A program made the position numbers and the translations under genes. From JASLDZ01 sp038226305 (lineage in GTDB: Bacteria > Pseudomonadota > Alphaproteobacteria > Caulobacterales > Caulobacteraceae), in contig JBBRQN010000004.1 of the NCBI GenBank assembly GCA_038226305.1, positions 127,732-191,731 of the forward strand: a stretch of 64,000 bases of DNA, in the 5' to 3' direction. The notes beneath the pieces were generated by a model. That model was not told where the DNA came from, made no database searches, and saw only the letters and a list, made by a program, of their open reading frames with translations. Shown in pieces: positions 52,478-61,723 of the stretch. Positions within the stretch are counted from its first letter, which is position 1. Every line of letters begins with the position of its first letter.

Positions 52478-53185
52478 GTGGGTGAGGCGCCCGCCACCGC
52501 GGCGGAGATCGAGGCCCACCTGCGGACCCGCGACCCCGACCGCTGGCTCTCCGCCCGCCTGATCGCAGACCCTGTCGCCCGGGCCGAGGTACTGGCCCTC
52601 TACGCCTTCGACGATGCGGTGCGCGCCGTGGCCCCGGCCGTCACCCAGCCCATGCTGGGCGAGATGCGCTATGCCTGGTGGGCCGAGGCGGTCGACGATC
52701 TGGCCGCCGGTCGCCCCGCCCGGGGCCACCCCGTGCTGCAGGCCATCGCCGCGCCCCTCGCCGAGGGTCGGCTGAAGGCGGAGCTCCTGCATCGCCTGAT
52801 CGAAGCCCGCCGCTCCGATCTCGACGAAGAGCCACCGCAGGGCGAGGCGCTCGACGCCTTCCTCGAAGGGGCCTTCGGCGCGCCGATGCAGGCGGCAGCA
52901 CAGCTGCTCGACGCGGCGGCATCGGGCTGCGATTTGTCCGCCATCGGCCGCGCCTGGGGGCTGGTGAGCCTGGCGAGGGGAGAGGCCGGCCCGTCGGCAC
53001 CCACCCGTCTGGCCGTCGAGCAGGCGCTGAGCCGAAGTCAGGCGGACGTGGCGGCGTTGTCGGTGGCGGCGTTCCCGGCCGTCGCCCACGTCACCTTGGC
53101 GCGCACCTACGCGGGCGGCCGAACTCCCGGCGAGCTCGAACGGCGCGCACGCATCCTCCTCGCCTCCCTGCGCGGGCGGCTCTGA
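52478..53185 (+). CDS. Squalene/phytoene synthase family protein (NDUFAF6-like)
   Basis: 235 residues, shorter than true synthases (about 280-350). The fold is recognisable (DRWLSARLIADPVARAEVLALYAFDDAVRAV split around the first helix; MRYAWWAEAVDDL), but the two Asp-rich DxxxD motifs needed to bind diphosphate are not intact. This matches the non-enzymatic group related to NDUFAF6, a complex I assembly factor in mitochondria. GTG 52478 follows the Mth938-like stop by 3 bases, so these are co-transcribed. It is not part of the carotenoid pathway on present evidence. Confidence 0.75.
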   Translation: MGEAPATAAEIEAHLRTRDPDRWLSARLIADPVARAEVLALYAFDDAVRAVAPAVTQPMLGEMRYAWWAEAVDDLAAGRPARGHPVLQAIAAPLAEGRLKAELLHRLIEARRSDLDEEPPQGEALDAFLEGAFGAPMQAAAQLLDAAASGCDLSAIGRAWGLVSLARGEAGPSAPTRLAVEQALSRSQADVAALSVAAFPAVAHVTLARTYAGGRTPGELERRARILLASLRGRL

Positions 53186-53189
53186 AGGT

Positions 53190-54407
53190 TCAGCGGGCGG
53201 CGAACAGCTTCAGGTTCACCGCGTCGCCCATCACGCGATAGCCCGCGTCGTTGGGGTGCAGCCAGTCGCCGGACTGCAGCTCCGCCTTCATGCGCGCGGG
53301 CTTGGCGGGGTCGCGCATGGCGGCGTCGAAGTCGATCACCCCGTCGAACTCTCCGCCGGTCCGGATCCAGCGGTTCACCGCCTGCCGCACGACTTCGCCC
53401 TCGGACCTGAAGTAGTTGGCGCCCTCATAGGGCAGGATCGTGCCGCCGATCACCTTCAGGCCGCGGTCGTGGGCGCGGGCGATCATCTGGCGCAGGCCGG
53501 CGATCAGGGCTTCGGCCGTGGGCGGGCTCGCCGCGCCCATGCCGATGTCGTTCACCCCCTCCAGCACGATCAGGTGCGTGGCGCCGGGGATGGCCAGAAC
53601 GTCGCGGTCGAACCGGGCGAGGGCGCTCACCCCGAAGATCGAGATCACCCCGTCGGATAGGATGCGGTTGCCGCCGATGCCCGCGTTCACCACAGCCGCC
53701 TGTCCGCGAGCCGCGAGGCGTTCCGCCAGCCGGTCCGGCCAGCGCCGGTCGGCGTCGTTGGTGGAGAGGTAGCCGTCGGTGATCGAGTCGCCGAACGCCA
53801 CGATCACCGGCCCTCGCGCCGCGCCCTGCACCTCCACCCCGGTGAGGAAGGCGCGGTAGGTCAAAGGCGTCTTGCCGAGCGAGGGCGGGATCGGACGCTG
53901 TGTGTAGTCTCCAGGCGGCGACAGGAGCGCCGTCTCTCCGCCGCTCATGTGGCAGGTGCAGAGCGCCACCTTGCCCGGCAGGTAGATCGCCACCCGCAGC
54001 CTGGCCAAGGCCCGTGTGGAGATGTCCACGGGGTCGCTCACCATCGGGGCGCCCACGGGGATCAAGGCTGTCGCCGCGCCGGAGAACGTCACCGCCCTGT
54101 CGCCCGCGGCCTCGCCCTTGGCGTCGAGCACCGCCACCCGCACGGCCCCGATCTGCAAGGGCACCGACCCGTAGGCGTTGCTCAGCCGCAGCCGCAGCCT
54201 GCGCCCTCCGGTGCTCAGCCGCACCACCTGAACCAAGGTCTGGTCGTCGAACGCCGTCTTCGGCACGGCGAACCCGGTGGGCGCCGCGGTGGCCGCCAAC
54301 GGCGGGGCGGGTGACGCACCCCACGTTCCCACCCACGGACCGGTCTGAGCGTGGGCCGCCGCGGGCGCGCAGGCGAGGAGGCCGATCAGGGCGAGGCGCT
54401 TGAACAT
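53190..54407 (-). CDS. Secreted SGNH/GDSL hydrolase
   Basis: 405 residues with a signal peptide (LALIGLLACAPAAAHAQ). After an N-terminal beta-sandwich-like region of about 180 residues, the SGNH esterase domain has all four blocks: GDSITDG (catalytic Ser, near 208), GIGGNRIL (Gly), LEGVNDIG (Asn), and DWLHPND (Asp and His near 387). The overall layout resembles rhamnogalacturonan acetylesterase or acyl esterases that act on polysaccharides. Substrate unknown. Monocistronic, upstream of trmFO on the same strand. Confidence 0.88.
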   Translation of the reverse strand: MFKRLALIGLLACAPAAAHAQTGPWVGTWGASPAPPLAATAAPTGFAVPKTAFDDQTLVQVVRLSTGGRRLRLRLSNAYGSVPLQIGAVRVAVLDAKGEAAGDRAVTFSGAATALIPVGAPMVSDPVDISTRALARLRVAIYLPGKVALCTCHMSGGETALLSPPGDYTQRPIPPSLGKTPLTYRAFLTGVEVQGAARGPVIVAFGDSITDGYLSTNDADRRWPDRLAERLAARGQAAVVNAGIGGNRILSDGVISIFGVSALARFDRDVLAIPGATHLIVLEGVNDIGMGAASPPTAEALIAGLRQMIARAHDRGLKVIGGTILPYEGANYFRSEGEVVRQAVNRWIRTGGEFDGVIDFDAAMRDPAKPARMKAELQSGDWLHPNDAGYRVMGDAVNLKLFAAR

Positions 54408-54453
54408 GGCCGCGAGCCTAGCGCAGGCCCGCCGGACATCGCAAAGCCGATCC

Positions 54454-55863
54454 TCAGGCCGCCGCCTGCGCTGCGTGCGGCGCGGCCAGCCAGGCGTCCA
54501 GGTCAGCCAGCGCCCGCACGCTCATCTTGCGCTTCTTGGCCCGGCCGCGATCGACGCCCTTCAGTTTGCCGCCCGCGTGGTCGTGGGTTGGGGCGTCCAT
54601 CGGGGGGAGGAGGCCATAGTTGATGTTCATGGGCTGGAAGCTCGCCTTGCCACCCTCGATGTGGCCCCCCGTCACGTGGGCGATAAGCGCGCCGAGCGCG
54701 GTCGTGGCCGGGGGTGACGACGCCTCCTCGCCCCGAGCTTCCGCTGCGGCGAAGCGGCCGGCCAGCAGCCCCAACGCTGCGCTCTCCACATAGCCCTCCA
54801 CCCCGGTGATCTGCCCGGCGAAGCGGAGCGAGGGGCGCGACTTCAGCCGCAGCCGCCCATCCAAGAGGCGCGGGCTGTCGATGAAGGTGTTGCGATGCAC
54901 GCCGCCCAGCCGGGCGAACTGGGCGTTCTCCAGCCCCGGAATGGTGCGGAACACCTCCACCTGGGCGGCGTGCTTCATCTTGGTCTGGAAGCCCACCATG
55001 TTGAACAGAGTGCCCAGCGCATTGTCCTGACGCAGCTGCACGACGGCATAGGCGCCGCGCTCGCCCTCCGGCGTGCGGGGGTCGCGCAGGCCCACGGGCT
55101 TCATGGGTCCGAAGCGCAGGGTCTCCCGGCCACGTTCGGCCATCACTTCCACCGGCAGACAGCCGTCGAAGTAGGGGGTGTCCTTCTCCCATTCGCGGAA
55201 CTCGGCCTTGGGGCCGTCGATCAGGGCCTGCACGAAGGCTTCGTATTGGGCCTTGTCCATCGGGCAGTTGATGTAGGCCGCCTTGTCGCCGCCGGGGCCT
55301 TCCTTGTCGTAGCGCGACTGGCGCCAGGCCACGTCCATGTCGATCGAGTCGGCGTGGACGATGGGGGCGATGGCGTCGAAGAAGGCCAGGGCGTCGGCGC
55401 CCGTCTCTTGGCGGATGGCCTCGGCCAGGGCGGCTGAGGTGAGCGGCCCCGTGGCGAGGATCGTCGAGCCCCACTCGGCGGGCGGCAGGCCGGTCACCTC
55501 GCCCGGCGCAAGGGTGATCAGGGGGTGCGCGCGCAGTCTCTCGCTCACGGCCTGCGAGAAGCCCTCGCGATCCACCGCCAGCGCGCCCCCGGCGGGCACC
55601 TGATGCTCATCGGCGCACTGAAGGATCAGCGAGCCCATGCGCCGCATCTCGGCGTGCAGCAGGCCCACGGCGTTGTACTCCCAGTCATCCGACCGGAAGG
55701 AGTTGGAACACACCAGTTCGGCGAAGCCCGCGCCCTGGTGAACCGGCGTCTGCACCGTCGGCCGCATCTCGTGCAGCACCACGGGCACGCCCGCCTGCGC
55801 CGCCTGCCAGGCGGCCTCCGACCCGGCGAGCCCGCCGCCGACGATATGAATGGGAGATGTCAT
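54454..55863 (-). CDS. trmFO: Methylenetetrahydrofolate-tRNA-(uracil-5-)-methyltransferase TrmFO
   Basis: Folate- and FAD-dependent formation of m5U54 in the T-loop of tRNA. 469 residues. The FAD-binding GGGLAGSEAAWQAAQAG near residue 8 is followed by MRPTVQTPVHQ and FAELVCSNSFRSDD, which contains the catalytic cysteine, then NYGLLPP near the end. This enzyme replaces SAM-dependent TrmA in Alphaproteobacteria and Firmicutes. ATG 55863 is fixed by the nucleotide-binding motif. The tRNA-Thr in this window has the T54 substrate position. Confidence 0.95.
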   Translation of the reverse strand: MTSPIHIVGGGLAGSEAAWQAAQAGVPVVLHEMRPTVQTPVHQGAGFAELVCSNSFRSDDWEYNAVGLLHAEMRRMGSLILQCADEHQVPAGGALAVDREGFSQAVSERLRAHPLITLAPGEVTGLPPAEWGSTILATGPLTSAALAEAIRQETGADALAFFDAIAPIVHADSIDMDVAWRQSRYDKEGPGGDKAAYINCPMDKAQYEAFVQALIDGPKAEFREWEKDTPYFDGCLPVEVMAERGRETLRFGPMKPVGLRDPRTPEGERGAYAVVQLRQDNALGTLFNMVGFQTKMKHAAQVEVFRTIPGLENAQFARLGGVHRNTFIDSPRLLDGRLRLKSRPSLRFAGQITGVEGYVESAALGLLAGRFAAAEARGEEASSPPATTALGALIAHVTGGHIEGGKASFQPMNINYGLLPPMDAPTHDHAGGKLKGVDRGRAKKRKMSVRALADLDAWLAAPHAAQAAA

Positions 55864-56041
55864 GGCGGCGTCATAGCGGCGCAGGTCCGCGCCTGAAAGC
55901 GCCGTGCCGCCACCCGCAGGGCGCGAGCCTGCGTCGATGCTGTTCCCTGCGACGGTGCGGCCCGCTTCAATCGCGGGCGGGAAGCGCTAGACTGTGGGTT
56001 GGGGCGCGGCTCGAGGGGGCGGCGGAGCGTGGACGGCGCGA

Positions 56042-57268
56042 ATGGACGGGGCGGGGGTGCGGATCGCGAGCGGCGTGCGGGCGGCGACGGCCTTCACCGT
56101 CGGCTGCTGGGCTGACGCGTTCGTCCCGCTGACAATTCTCGCCGCCGCACAGGCGGCACGGTTCGCCCTGCCGCATCTGGGGTTTGAAGCACCGCTGGCA
56201 GAAAAGCTGCAGCTGGGCACTTGGGCGGTCACCGCCTTGGTGCTCGTTCCGTCACTGGGGGCGCTGTATCGTTCCGCGGTGGGGGGGCGGCCAGCCGTCG
56301 GCATCGGCCCGGGCGGCGTGCAATGGGGCGCCGGCGAGACGCGGATCGCAACCCTGCTGGGCGTGATCGCCCTGGCGGTTCTGGCCCTGGCGGTGCCCGC
56401 CGCCGTCGTGGGCGGTGCCATCTTCTATCCGTTGCGCAGCGCGGGCGTGGTGCATGTGCCCCTGCTGGGGCAGTTCAGCCTGGGCGCCATCGCCGCAGCA
56501 CCCGCCGTTCTGGCTTTCGCGGCCTTCGGCTATTTCCTGATCAGCCGCCTTTCCCTCGCCCTGCCCGCGGCGATGGCCGAGCGCAGCCTGGGCCTTCGCT
56601 CCGCCTGGAAGCTCTCGCGCCGATGGAGCGCCAGCCTGGCCATCACCCTGGCGCTGGTAGAGATCGTGCCGGCGGTGGGTATGTTTGCTCTCGCCCGGGT
56701 GATCGAGCAGCTCGAGTCCGGACAGGCCGCAGCCCTGGGCGGGCGCACCTGGCCCGCGGTGGACGCCTGGGTGGCCGCGAGCGTCATGGCCATTCTGTCG
56801 GCTTTCGTCTGCCTGCCCCTGGGGGTTGGCGCGCGCACCTGGTTCTACGGCCGGGGGCTGGCGGAGCGGCGGGCGCAGGAGCGGGCGGCTCGGCCGTCGA
56901 TGCTGGCCCTGCCTGCCCCCAAGGCCAACTCGAAGGCGGAGGGCGCGGAAACTGACGACGACAATGTGGTCAAGCTCTTCCCTGACGCCGATGCTGGGGA
57001 CGAAGGCGCGGAGGCGCCGGACGAAGCCGCCGTGGCCGAAGAGCCGGAGCCCGACGTGCCTGCCGGGCCGCATCGCCCGGTTCCGATCTGGACGCCGGAC
57101 CTGGAGCGCCCCAAGCCCGAGTGGATCGCCCCGGTGGCCGCCCTGCGCGGGTCGGCCCTTGCGCAGGCGGTGACCGTACCCGTACTCCTCGCCCACGCGA
57201 ACGACCGTGAGGCGCATCCCGCCTGGTTTTCGCCGCCAGAGCACCCCGAGGAGCCGCCCGTCGCATGA
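56042..57268 (+). CDS. Multi-pass membrane protein of unknown function, first of a pair
   Basis: 408 residues with about six hydrophobic helices between residues 15 and 280 (AFVPLTILAAAQAARFAL, LLGVIALAVLALAVPAAVVGG) and a long acidic, Pro-rich cytoplasmic or periplasmic tail (from about 300; DDDNVVKLFPDADAGDEG). No catalytic motif is visible and I do not recognise the family. The helical pattern (amphipathic turn RSLGLRSAWKLSRR) resembles the glycerophosphoryl-diester/YihY-like membrane proteins, but only loosely. ATG 56042 is chosen; upstream sequence is Gly-rich. The stop overlaps the next gene (ATGA). Confidence 0.65.
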   Translation: MDGAGVRIASGVRAATAFTVGCWADAFVPLTILAAAQAARFALPHLGFEAPLAEKLQLGTWAVTALVLVPSLGALYRSAVGGRPAVGIGPGGVQWGAGETRIATLLGVIALAVLALAVPAAVVGGAIFYPLRSAGVVHVPLLGQFSLGAIAAAPAVLAFAAFGYFLISRLSLALPAAMAERSLGLRSAWKLSRRWSASLAITLALVEIVPAVGMFALARVIEQLESGQAAALGGRTWPAVDAWVAASVMAILSAFVCLPLGVGARTWFYGRGLAERRAQERAARPSMLALPAPKANSKAEGAETDDDNVVKLFPDADAGDEGAEAPDEAAVAEEPEPDVPAGPHRPVPIWTPDLERPKPEWIAPVAALRGSALAQAVTVPVLLAHANDREAHPAWFSPPEHPEEPPVA

Positions 57269-58179
57269 TTCGCTTTCCACCGGTCGACGCGGCCATCGAG
57301 GGCTTCCGCGTCACCCGCGAACACCCCCTGCCGGTGCTGATGTGGGCGGCGCTGCTCATCGCCTTCAATGTGATCGGCCAGGTAATCATCATCACCTCCG
57401 GGCTGACGCCTGCGATGGAGGCGGTGCAACGGCTGGGCCCTGAGGCGGGCGCGTCGGCCGTGATGGCGGTGATGCAATCGAGCGGCGGCTGGTTCGCCCT
57501 GCTCTTTCTGATGAGCTTCGTGGTCTACGTGATGCTCTACACGGCCCTGCTGCGGGCTGTGCTGGAGCCCGCTCGCGAGCGGGCCGGATACCTGGCTTTG
57601 GGGCAGGACGAGGTGCGGCAGCTGGGCCTCGCGCTCCTGATCTTCGTCTGCGCCCTGGTCTACAGCTTCGTCTGCCAGCTGATCGTGGCCGGAACCTTCC
57701 TCGCCAGCGCCTCCCTTGCCGGGGCGGCGGGTGGCCTCCTGCGTGCCGCCGTGCTGGTGGCGATGGTGCTGGCATTTCTATACCCGGCCGTGCGCCTTTC
57801 GCTGGCCCCGGCCATGACTTTTGCGGACAAGCGGATCAGCCTGTTCCGGTCGTGGGCGATGACGGGCGGGCAGTTCTGGGGCCTGTTCGGCGCCTATGTG
57901 CTGGCGGTGGTGCTGGCTTTCCTCGTCCTGATGCTGGCCTTCGTGATCTTCGCCGCCCTGGCGCTCAGCCTCGGCATGGCGACGGGCGGACGGTTCGACA
58001 TCATCGCCTCGATCTCCAAGGCCATGCCGGTCAGCCTGGAGACGCTGTTCGCCCCGCCGCGCGTGGTGTTCCTGGTCTTCAACGCGATCTGCACCACGCT
58101 GTTCTTCGTGCTCACGGGCTCGGTGGCTCCCGCGGCGTTCCGGCTCCTGTCCGGCCGGGTGGGCGAACCCGCGCGATAG
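57265..58179 (+). CDS. Multi-pass membrane protein of unknown function, second of a pair
   Basis: 304 residues with about six membrane helices (LPVLMWAALLIAFNVIGQVI, LLFLMSFVVYVMLYTALL, VLVAMVLAFLYPAVRLSLAPAM). The motif FADKRISLFRSWAMTGGQFWGLF matches in position the RSAWKLSRRW stretch of the upstream protein, so the two may be distant paralogues. ATG 57265 overlaps the stop of the upstream gene, which implies a shared complex. Function unknown. Convergent with uvrA, 12 bases apart. Confidence 0.7.
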   Translation: MIRFPPVDAAIEGFRVTREHPLPVLMWAALLIAFNVIGQVIIITSGLTPAMEAVQRLGPEAGASAVMAVMQSSGGWFALLFLMSFVVYVMLYTALLRAVLEPARERAGYLALGQDEVRQLGLALLIFVCALVYSFVCQLIVAGTFLASASLAGAAGGLLRAAVLVAMVLAFLYPAVRLSLAPAMTFADKRISLFRSWAMTGGQFWGLFGAYVLAVVLAFLVLMLAFVIFAALALSLGMATGGRFDIIASISKAMPVSLETLFAPPRVVFLVFNAICTTLFFVLTGSVAPAAFRLLSGRVGEPAR

Positions 58180-58191
58180 AGCAGACTTCGC

Positions 58192-61131
58192 TCAGGCCGT
58201 GCGCTTCTTCTTTGCGGCGGGGGATTTGAGCGACGAGGCCCGAGGCAGCGCCATGACCCGGGCGCGGCGACGATCCTCGTGGCGCTGCAGGATGTCCTTC
58301 AGGTAGCGGCCGGTCCAGCTGTCCGGGTTGGCGGCCACCTGTTCGGGGGTGCCCACGGCCACGATCAGCCCGCCGCCGTCTCCGCCCTCCGGCCCGAAGT
58401 CGAGGAGCCAGTCGGCGGTCTTCACCACGTCCAGGTTGTGCTCGATCACGACGACGGTGTTCCCGCCGTCCACCAGTTCGTGCAGCACCTCCAGGAGCTT
58501 CTTGGTGTCCTCGAAGTGCAGGCCGGTGGTGGGCTCGTCCAGGATGTAGAGCGTGCGGCCGGTGGCGCGCTTGCTCAGCTCCTTCGACAGCTTCACCCGC
58601 TGCGCCTCGCCGCCGGAGAGGGTGGTGGCCGACTGGCCGACCTTCACGTAGCCGAGGCCGACCCGCTTCAGCGTCTCCATCTTGTCCCGGATGGGGGGCA
58701 CGGCCTTGAAGAAGTCGGCCGCCTCCTCGACGTTCATGTCCAGCACATCGGCGATGGACTTGCCGCGGAACAGGATCTCCAGGGTCTCGCGGTTGTAGCG
58801 CTTGCCCTTGCAGACGTCGCAGGTGACGTAGACGTCTGGCAGGAAGTGCATCTCGATCTTGATCAGCCCGTCGCCCTGGCAAGCCTCGCAACGCCCGCCT
58901 TTGACGTTGAAGCTGAACCGGCCCGGCCCGTAGCCCCGCGACTTGGCTTCCGGCAGGCCTGAGAACCAGTCGCGGATCGGCCCGAAGGCGCCGGTGTAGG
59001 TGGCCGGATTCGAGCGCGGGGTGCGCCCGATGGCCGACTGGTTGATGTCGATCACCTTATCGAAGTGCTCCAGCCCCTCGATGGAATCATACGGGGCCGG
59101 TGCGTCGGAGGCGTTGTTCAGCCGCCGCGCGGCGGCCTTGTAGAGCGTCTCGATGGTGAAGGTGGACTTGCCCCCGCCCGACACGCCGGTGACGCAGGTG
59201 AACGTGCCCACCGGGATCGAGCCCGTGACGCCCTTTAGGTTGTTTCCGCGCGCGCCGACCACCTTCAGCTGCTTCTTGCCGGGCTTGCGACGGTCGTCCG
59301 GCACGGCGATCTCGCGCACGCCGGTGAGGTACTGGCCGGTGACGCTGGCCTCTGCCGCCATGATCTCCGCAGGCGTGCCCTGCGCGATGATCTCGCCCCC
59401 GTGGATGCCCGCCGCGGGGCCCATGTCGATCACGTAGTCGGCGGTAAGGATCGCCTCCTCGTCGTGCTCGACGACCAGCACCGAGTTGCCGAGGTCGCGC
59501 AGGCCCTGGAGGCTCTGTAGGAGCCGGGTGTTATCGCGCTGGTGCAGGCCGATGGAGGGTTCGTCCAGGACGTAGAGCACGCCCGTGAGGCCGCTACCGA
59601 TCTGCGAGGCCAGGCGGATGCGCTGGCTCTCCCCGCCCGACAGCGTGCCCGAGGCGCGGGACAGGCTGAGGTAGTCGAGCCCCACGTCGTTCAGGAAGCG
59701 CAGGCGGTCGGTGATCTCCTTCAGGATGCGCCGGGCGATCTCCATCTGCTTGTCGCTGAGCTTGGCGCCCAGGGCCTCGAACCAGCCGCGTGCATCCTTG
59801 ATCGACAGAAGGCCCACGTCGGCGATCGACGAGGCGTCGACCTTCACCGCCAGGGACTCCGGCCGCAGCCGCTTGCCGCCGCAGGCCTCGCAGGGGGTGT
59901 CGGACTGGTAGCGGCCGAGTTCCTCGCGCACCCAGGCGGAGTCAGTCTCCTTCCAGCGCCGTTCCAGGTTGGGCAGCACGCCCTCGAAGGGCTTGGAGAC
60001 TTCGTATTTCCGCGCCTGGTCGTCGTAGACGAACTTGATCTTTTCACTGCCGGTGCCGTGCAGCACCACCCGATGCGCCTCGTCGGGCAGGGCGTGCCAG
60101 GGCTTGTCCATCGAGAAGCCGTAGTGTCGAGCCAGGGCCTGCAGGGTCTGGGTGTAGAGGGGCGAGGGCCCGCGCGCCCACGGGGCCACGGCGCCCTTGT
60201 GCAGCGTCTTGTCCTTGTCCGGCACCACGAGGTCGGCGGAGAACTTCAGTTTCTGTCCCAGCCCGTCGCACACGGGGCAGGCGCCGGCCGGGTTGTTGAA
60301 CGAGAACAGCCGGGGCTCGATCTCGGTGATCGTGAAGCCCGAGACGGGGCAGGCGAACCGCTCGGAGAAGAGGAGGCGCTTCGGCTTGTCCTCCCCCTCG
60401 GCGAGGTCGGCGTATTCGGCCACCGCCACCCCATCGGCGAGGCGCAGGGCCTGTTCGAGGGAGTCGGAAAGGCGCTGGCCCAGATCGGCCTTCACCACCA
60501 CGCGGTCCACCACCACGTCGATGTCGTGCTTGAACTTCTTGTCGAGGGCGGGGGCGTCCTCGATCAGCATCATCTCGCCGTCGATCTTCACGCGCTGGAA
60601 GCCCGCGCGCTGCCACTCCGACATCTCCTTCTTGAACTCGCCCTTGCGGTCGCGAACCACCGGCGCGAGCAGGTTCAGCCGGGTGCCCTCGGGCAGGGCG
60701 AGGGTGAGGTCCACCATCTGGCTGACCGTCTGGCTCTCGATGGGCAGGCCCGTGGCGGGGGAATAGGGCACCCCCACCCGCGCCCACAGGAGGCGCATGT
60801 AGTCGTGGATCTCGGTGACCGTGCCGACGGTGGAGCGCGGGTTCTTGGAGGTGGTCTTCTGCTCGATGGAGATGGCGGGGCTCAGACCCTCGATCAGGTC
60901 CACGTCCGGCTTGCTCATCAGCTCCAAGAACTGGCGGGCGTAGGCCGAAAGGCTCTCCACATAGCGGCGCTGGCCCTCGGCGTAGATCGTGTCGAACGCC
61001 AGCGAGCTCTTGCCCGACCCGGAGAGGCCCGTGAGGACCACGAGCTTGCCCCGAGGGATGTCGACATCGACCCCCTTCAGATTGTGCTCGCGGGCGCCGC
61101 GCACGCGGATGGAGGCGTTCGGATCGTACAT
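58192..61131 (-). CDS. uvrA: Excinuclease ABC subunit A
   Basis: Damage-recognition ATPase of nucleotide excision repair. 979 residues. Two ABC modules: Walker A GLSGSGKSS near residue 37 and GVSGGGKST near 680; signature motifs LSGGESQRIRLA and LSGGEAQRVKLS; Walker B YVLDEPSIGLH and YILDEPTTGLH. Zinc fingers CPVCDGLG and the CEACQGDGL...CDVCKGKRYN pair are intact. The Ala/Lys/Arg-rich tail is common in this order. A LexA box lies 64 bases upstream, in line with SOS control of uvrA. Confidence 0.97.
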   Translation of the reverse strand: MYDPNASIRVRGAREHNLKGVDVDIPRGKLVVLTGLSGSGKSSLAFDTIYAEGQRRYVESLSAYARQFLELMSKPDVDLIEGLSPAISIEQKTTSKNPRSTVGTVTEIHDYMRLLWARVGVPYSPATGLPIESQTVSQMVDLTLALPEGTRLNLLAPVVRDRKGEFKKEMSEWQRAGFQRVKIDGEMMLIEDAPALDKKFKHDIDVVVDRVVVKADLGQRLSDSLEQALRLADGVAVAEYADLAEGEDKPKRLLFSERFACPVSGFTITEIEPRLFSFNNPAGACPVCDGLGQKLKFSADLVVPDKDKTLHKGAVAPWARGPSPLYTQTLQALARHYGFSMDKPWHALPDEAHRVVLHGTGSEKIKFVYDDQARKYEVSKPFEGVLPNLERRWKETDSAWVREELGRYQSDTPCEACGGKRLRPESLAVKVDASSIADVGLLSIKDARGWFEALGAKLSDKQMEIARRILKEITDRLRFLNDVGLDYLSLSRASGTLSGGESQRIRLASQIGSGLTGVLYVLDEPSIGLHQRDNTRLLQSLQGLRDLGNSVLVVEHDEEAILTADYVIDMGPAAGIHGGEIIAQGTPAEIMAAEASVTGQYLTGVREIAVPDDRRKPGKKQLKVVGARGNNLKGVTGSIPVGTFTCVTGVSGGGKSTFTIETLYKAAARRLNNASDAPAPYDSIEGLEHFDKVIDINQSAIGRTPRSNPATYTGAFGPIRDWFSGLPEAKSRGYGPGRFSFNVKGGRCEACQGDGLIKIEMHFLPDVYVTCDVCKGKRYNRETLEILFRGKSIADVLDMNVEEAADFFKAVPPIRDKMETLKRVGLGYVKVGQSATTLSGGEAQRVKLSKELSKRATGRTLYILDEPTTGLHFEDTKKLLEVLHELVDGGNTVVVIEHNLDVVKTADWLLDFGPEGGDGGGLIVAVGTPEQVAANPDSWTGRYLKDILQRHEDRRRARVMALPRASSLKSPAAKKKRTA

Positions 61132-61194
61132 GCAGCCTTCGAGCCGGGGAGGGACGACCTCTGAATGTAGGGCGCAGGGGTCAACTCGCGAGGT

Positions 61195-61209
61195 GAACGT
61201 ATCAGGAAC
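61195..61209. promoter_or_regulatory. LexA (SOS) box upstream of uvrA
   Basis: GAAC-N7-GAAC on the plus strand (61195-61198 and 61206-61209), which reads GTTC-N7-GTTC toward uvrA. It is an exact alphaproteobacterial LexA site, 64 bases before the uvrA start. The rest of the 184-base intergenic region shows no other clear signal. Confidence 0.75.
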
Positions 61210-61315
61210 TCACCACCGGGTCACGGCCCGCGGCAGAACCCGCGTCGAAGCTCGCCCCTTTCGCGCCACCGGCGAGGCGCTAGGGTGCGCCAACCGTTCC
61301 GTAGAGGTCTTCGTC

Positions 61316-61723
61316 GTGCGCCTGTTTCTCAGCCTCATCGCCTTCACCCTGTTTGCGGGTGCCGCCTCGGCCCAGACGGCGGCGCCGCGCCAGTTCGACT
61401 TCGTCTGCACCGCCAAGGATGAGGCCGGGGCCACGGAGACGCCCCGCTTCAGCGTCGATCTCGACAAGAAGGCCTGGTGCACCCGCGATGGCGCGACTTG
61501 CACCGTGGCCACCTTGTTCGGCTCGGAAGGCGACGTGATCGTGTTCGAGCGCTCACAACTCGAGACCGGCGCCTACGACCACTGGGTCAACCGCAAGACC
61601 GGCGAATACCGCAGCACAACCTCCGGCAGCTTCAGCACCGACAGCCGCGGCAGCTGCAAGGAGGCGGCGTTCACCGCCTTCGGAGTCACCCTGAACGACG
61701 GCGCCAAGGCGGCGCACAACTAG
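61316..61723 (+). CDS. Small secreted protein of unknown function
   Basis: 135 residues with a clean signal peptide (LFLSLIAFTLFAGAASAQ) and a small mature domain with three cysteines (CTAKDEAG, CTRDGATC, and one near the end, SCKEAAF) that may form disulfides. I do not recognise the family. GTG 61316 is chosen because the signal peptide begins there and AGAGG lies 9 bases upstream; the frame is open much further upstream, without coding character. Convergent with and overlapping by 4 bases the LysR gene end. Confidence 0.65.
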   Translation: MRLFLSLIAFTLFAGAASAQTAAPRQFDFVCTAKDEAGATETPRFSVDLDKKAWCTRDGATCTVATLFGSEGDVIVFERSQLETGAYDHWVNRKTGEYRSTTSGSFSTDSRGSCKEAAFTAFGVTLNDGAKAAHN

